A stretch of 64,000 nt of DNA from Tepidiformaceae bacterium. GTDB taxonomy: Bacteria > Chloroflexota > Dehalococcoidia > Tepidiformales > Tepidiformaceae. Position numbers and translations under genes: made by a program. The stretch covers positions 1,837,289 through 1,901,288 of the forward strand of contig OY282446.1 in assembly GCA_958295975.1 (NCBI GenBank). Direction: 5' to 3'. The notes under the pieces are model-generated. The model had not been told where the DNA came from and searched no databases. It worked only from the letters and a program-made list of their open reading frames with translations. Below are positions 61,713-64,000 of the stretch, piece by piece (within the stretch, counting starts at the first letter, position 1; each line of letters begins with the position of its first letter).

Positions 61713-62633
61713 TCAGACGGGCGGCGTCGCGAGGCCGAGCAGGAAGGCGACGGCGGCGGCCTGCGCCCACACGCGGTTCTCCGCCTGCTCGAACACGATC
61801 GAGTCGGGCGACTCGATGACCTCGTCCGTGATCTCCTCGCCGCGGTGGGCGGGCAGGTCGTGCATGATGAGCGCGCCGGGGGCGGCGCGGGCAGCCAGCG
61901 CCTCGTTGAGCTGGTAGCCGGCGAAATCGACGCGGCGCCGCTCGGCCTCGCGCTCCTGGCCCATCGAGACCCAGGTGTCGGTGTAGAGGGCGTCCGCGCC
62001 ACGGGCCGCCTCGGCGGGGTCGTCGGTGAGCAGGAAGGCGCCGCCGCTCGCCTGCGCGCGCGCGCCCGTCTCGGCCAGCACGGTCTCGTCCGGGCGGTAG
62101 CCGCGGGGCGTGGCCAGACGCACGTCCATGCCCAGCGAGGCCGCCGTCACGATGAGGCTGCTGGACACGTTGTTGCCGTCGCCGATGAAGGCCAGCGAGC
62201 GGCCCCGCGGGTCGCCCAGCCGCTCGCGCAGCGTGAGCAGGTCGGCGAGCGCCTGGCAGGGGTGCTCGGCGTCGGTGAGGGCGTTCACGACGGGGATGCC
62301 GGAGTGGCGCGCGTACTCCTCCACGATGCCCTGGCCGTAGGTGCGCACGGCCACCACGTCGACGTAGCGGGCGAGCACGCGGGCCACGTCCTGGATCGCC
62401 TCGCGCTCGCCCAGCCCCACCTCCTGCGGCGCGAGGTAGATGGTTTCGCCGCCGAGGTGGCGCATGCCCACCTGGAAGCTGACGCGCGTGCGCAGCGAGG
62501 GCTTTTCGAAGAGGAGCGCGAGCGTGCGCCCCTCCAGCAGGCGGCGCGGCGCGCGCTTCAGCCCCTCGGCGGTCTCCAGCAGGAACCCGATTTCGGACGG
62601 CGTGAGGTCGGCGGCGGCGAGCAGATGGCGCAT
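61713..62633 (-). CDS. argF: Ornithine carbamoyltransferase
   Basis: A 306-residue OTCase. FEKPSLRTRVSFQVGM is the carbamoyl-phosphate site, HPCQALADLLTLRE is intact, and MHDLPAHRGEEITDEV corresponds to the ornithine-binding HCLP loop, with Asp replacing the usual Cys. It makes citrulline from ornithine and carbamoyl phosphate for arginine synthesis. The ATG is six bases from an AAGACT -10 box. Confidence 0.9.
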   Translation of the reverse strand: MRHLLAAADLTPSEIGFLLETAEGLKRAPRRLLEGRTLALLFEKPSLRTRVSFQVGMRHLGGETIYLAPQEVGLGEREAIQDVARVLARYVDVVAVRTYGQGIVEEYARHSGIPVVNALTDAEHPCQALADLLTLRERLGDPRGRSLAFIGDGNNVSSSLIVTAASLGMDVRLATPRGYRPDETVLAETGARAQASGGAFLLTDDPAEAARGADALYTDTWVSMGQEREAERRRVDFAGYQLNEALAARAAPGALIMHDLPAHRGEEITDEVIESPDSIVFEQAENRVWAQAAAVAFLLGLATPPV

Positions 62634-62639
62634 CCTTCG

Positions 62640-62668
62640 AGTCTTGGGGACGCCCCCGCAACGGGCAA
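62640..62668 (-). promoter_or_regulatory. Promoter of argF (leaderless layout)
   Basis: On the minus strand TTGCCC, a 17-base spacer and AAGACT are followed by CGAAGG and the ATG. No ARG-box operator palindrome is apparent. Confidence 0.5.
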
Positions 62669-62694
62669 CGCGCGCCCCTTCCGCGCGCGTTTGG

Positions 62695-62700
62695 TACGAT
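62695..62700 (+). promoter_or_regulatory. -10 box upstream of tRNA-Trp
   Basis: TACGAT lies eleven bases before the mature tRNA 5' end; no good -35 is seen. Confidence 0.4.
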
Positions 62701-62711
62701 CGGGGCGGCGC

Positions 62712-62787
62712 AGGGGTGTAGCTCAGCTGGTAGAGCATCGGCCTCCAAATCCGAGTGTCGCGGGTTCGAGTCCTGCCACCCCTGCCA
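62712..62787 (+). tRNA. tRNA-Trp (CCA anticodon)
   Basis: A 76-nt cloverleaf with acceptor stem AGGGGTG/CACCCCT, D-arm GCTC...GAGC, anticodon loop CTCCAAA giving CCA, and a T-arm containing GGTTCGAGTCC. The 3' CCA is encoded. One mismatch closes the anticodon stem. Confidence 0.96.
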
Positions 62788-62804
62788 GCCGCGTTCCTTC
62801 GCAC

Positions 62805-62834
62805 TTGCCGCAGGGGCGCGCGCTCCCCTACGAT
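62805..62834 (+). promoter_or_regulatory. Promoter of tRNA-Leu and tRNA-Cys
   Basis: TTGCCG at 62805-62810 and TACGAT at 62829-62834, 18 bases apart, end eight bases before the tRNA-Leu 5' end. The Leu and Cys genes are three bases apart and probably share this promoter. Confidence 0.5.
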
Positions 62835-62842
62835 CAACGCGG

Positions 62843-62929
62843 GCCCAGGTGGTGGAACCGGCAGACACGCTGTCTTGAGGGGGCAGTGCCCGATTGGGCG
62901 TGTGAGTTCAAATCTCACCCTGGGCACCA
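62843..62929 (+). tRNA. tRNA-Leu (GAG anticodon)
   Basis: An 87-nt class II tRNA with acceptor stem GCCCAGG/CCTGGGC, anticodon loop TTGAGGG giving GAG, a long variable arm (TGCCCGATTGGGCG), and a T-arm with GTTCAAATC. CCA is encoded. Confidence 0.96.
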
Positions 62930-62932
62930 AGC

Positions 62933-63006
<74 letters not shown>

Positions 63007-63041
63007 GCCGCCATTCGCCCCTCCCCCACGGAGCATCGCCC

Positions 63042-63740
63042 ATGACCTTCGCCGACACCGTCGCCCGCGCCCGCGCCGCCAACCGCGCCCTGCTTTCGGA
63101 GGTGGAATCGAAGGCGGCGCTGGCCGCGGCGGGCGTGCGCGTGACCGCCACGGAGCTGGCGCGCTCGCGCGAGGAGGTGGCGGCGCTGGCCGAGGCCATG
63201 GGCTTCCCCGTGGCCCTCAAGGTGGTCTCCGCCGACGTGCCCCACAAGAGCGACGTGGGCGGCGTGCGCCTGGGCCTCGCCGGCCGCGCGGACGTGCTCG
63301 CGGCCCACGACGCCATCATGGCCGCCGTCGGCGCCGCCCGCCCCGATGCGGTCGTCGAGGGCGTGGCCGTGCAGGAGATGGCCGCCCCCGGCGTGGAGGT
63401 GATCGTGGGCGTGACGGCGGACCCGCAGTTCGGCCCGGTCATGATGTTCGGCCTCGGCGGCATCATGGTGGAGGTGATGGGCGATGTGGCCTTCCGCCTG
63501 GCCCCCCTCGGCGCGGGCGACGCGCGCGACATGATCGACGAGATCCGGGGGCGTCCGGCGCTCGACGGCGCGCGCGGGCGGCCCCCCGCCGACCTCGACG
63601 CGCTCGCGGACGTGCTGGAGCGCGTCTCCGCCTTCGCGGCGGCCCACCCGGAGGTGCGTGAGCTGGACCTGAACCCCGTCATCGCCTCGCCCGACGGCGC
63701 CGTCGCCGCCGACGCGCGCATCGTGCTCGCGGAGGGCTGA
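63042..63740 (+). CDS. Acyl-CoA synthetase (ADP-forming) ATP-grasp subunit
   Basis: A 232-residue ATP-grasp protein. VALKVVSADVPHKSDVGGVRLGL is the hallmark of the beta subunit of ADP-forming acetyl-CoA synthetases, followed by GVEVIVGVTADPQFGPVMMFGLGGIMVEVM with the phospho-relay loop, and a closing ELDLNPVIA. It transfers phosphate between ADP/ATP and an acyl phosphate. The next gene supplies the CoA-binding part. Confidence 0.92.
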   Translation: MTFADTVARARAANRALLSEVESKAALAAAGVRVTATELARSREEVAALAEAMGFPVALKVVSADVPHKSDVGGVRLGLAGRADVLAAHDAIMAAVGAARPDAVVEGVAVQEMAAPGVEVIVGVTADPQFGPVMMFGLGGIMVEVMGDVAFRLAPLGAGDARDMIDEIRGRPALDGARGRPPADLDALADVLERVSAFAAAHPEVRELDLNPVIASPDGAVAADARIVLAEG

Positions 63741-63741
63741 G

Positions 63742-64000
63742 ATGGGCGTGCCCGGCCATCCGCTGGACCGCATGTTCAACCCGCGCACGGTCGCGGTGGT
63801 CGGCGACAAGGGGCCGAACTACATGTGGCTTCGCAACAACCAGCCCTTCCGCGAACGGGGCGGCAACCTCTATTCCGTGCAGATCGACGAGAAGGAGATC
63901 GCGGGCATCGAGGAATTGGGCGTGCCCAACTACCCGTCCGTCGCGGCCATCCCCGATGCGGTCGACTACGCCGTCGTGGCCGTGCCGCGGCACGTCGCGC
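63742..64000 (+). CDS. Acyl-CoA synthetase (ADP-forming) CoA-binding subunit (partial)
   Basis: 86 codons are visible before the right edge. MFNPRTVAVVGDKGPNYMWLRNN and NLYSVQIDEKEIAGI.. followed by PDAVDYAVVAVPRHV show the Rossmann-like CoA-binding domain of the alpha subunit. The start codon follows the ATP-grasp stop by one base, so the two are coupled. Genes of this pair recycle acyl-CoA with ATP formation; the acyl group is unknown. Confidence 0.85.
   Translation, partial: MGVPGHPLDRMFNPRTVAVVGDKGPNYMWLRNNQPFRERGGNLYSVQIDEKEIAGIEELGVPNYPSVAAIPDAVDYAVVAVPRHVA

Overview
The window is a compact, very GC-rich bacterial chromosome segment. Genes abut or overlap by 4 bases (ATGA/GTGA) throughout, GTG starts are common, and there are almost no spacers. 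The gene set points to a Chloroflexota-type bacterium, possibly Dehalococcoidia/SAR202-like. Supporting features are a large Alu-bearing SRP RNA, a cdaA-cdaR pair, mutS2-Smr, an rpfB/yabE-like G5-3D protein beside ksgA-ispE, lipoproteins with Thr/Pro linkers, and several SDR/CoA-transferase catabolic genes. The phylum is an inference from these traits; no rRNA is present to confirm it.

Layout. 0-2.7 kb: a lower-GC, edge-truncated sacsin-like GHKL ATPase gene. 2.7-24.9 kb: housekeeping and catabolic genes: NHL-repeat protein, TrkH-type K+ channel, HAD hydrolase, two SDRs, a nitroreductase-like protein, an unknown 405-aa protein, M20 and S9 peptidases, NhaA, PdxA, PRPP synthetase, TlpA-ResB cytochrome c maturation, a plant-type LRR surface protein, and the operon pdxT - R3H/AAA ATPase - tmk. 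25-27.5 kb: an accessory block. An alkyltransferase-like protein and a PD-(D/E)XK nuclease face away from an unknown gene plus a HEPN gene, and the two sides start from promoters that lie in an inverted repeat. 27.5-33 kb: AIM24-like protein, VWA protein, lipoprotein, and an IS5-family element inserted exactly in a CTAG shared by the stop codons of two convergent genes.

33-41 kb: assimilatory sulfate reduction. The operon cysH-cysC-sat-transporter diverges from a siroheme sulfite reductase gene. A lower-GC DUF262-HNH gene sits between the reductase and hemB. 41-49 kb: CoA-transferase, PHP phosphoesterase, ispE, rsmA, rpfB-like gene, SRP RNA, and biotin carboxylase with its carrier protein. 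49-55 kb: mutS2, rarA, a cysteine-less thioredoxin-fold protein and a second lower-GC PD-(D/E)XK nuclease. 54.5-64 kb: a long leftward chain of genes (GNAT, Nudix, HEAT, gpsA, plsY, der, cdaR, cdaA, argF), then rightward tRNA-Trp, tRNA-Leu and tRNA-Cys, then an acyl-CoA synthetase (ATP-grasp, then CoA-binding subunit) running off the right edge.

Two general points stand out. First, the core promoter can be read by eye: a -10 box of the form TANNNT recurs, and in about ten genes it lies exactly six bases before the start codon, which implies leaderless mRNAs. Second, the accessory genes with defence-like domains (sacsin-like ATPase, DUF262-HNH, two PD-(D/E)XK proteins, HEPN) occur singly or in small groups wedged between intact housekeeping operons rather than in one island.
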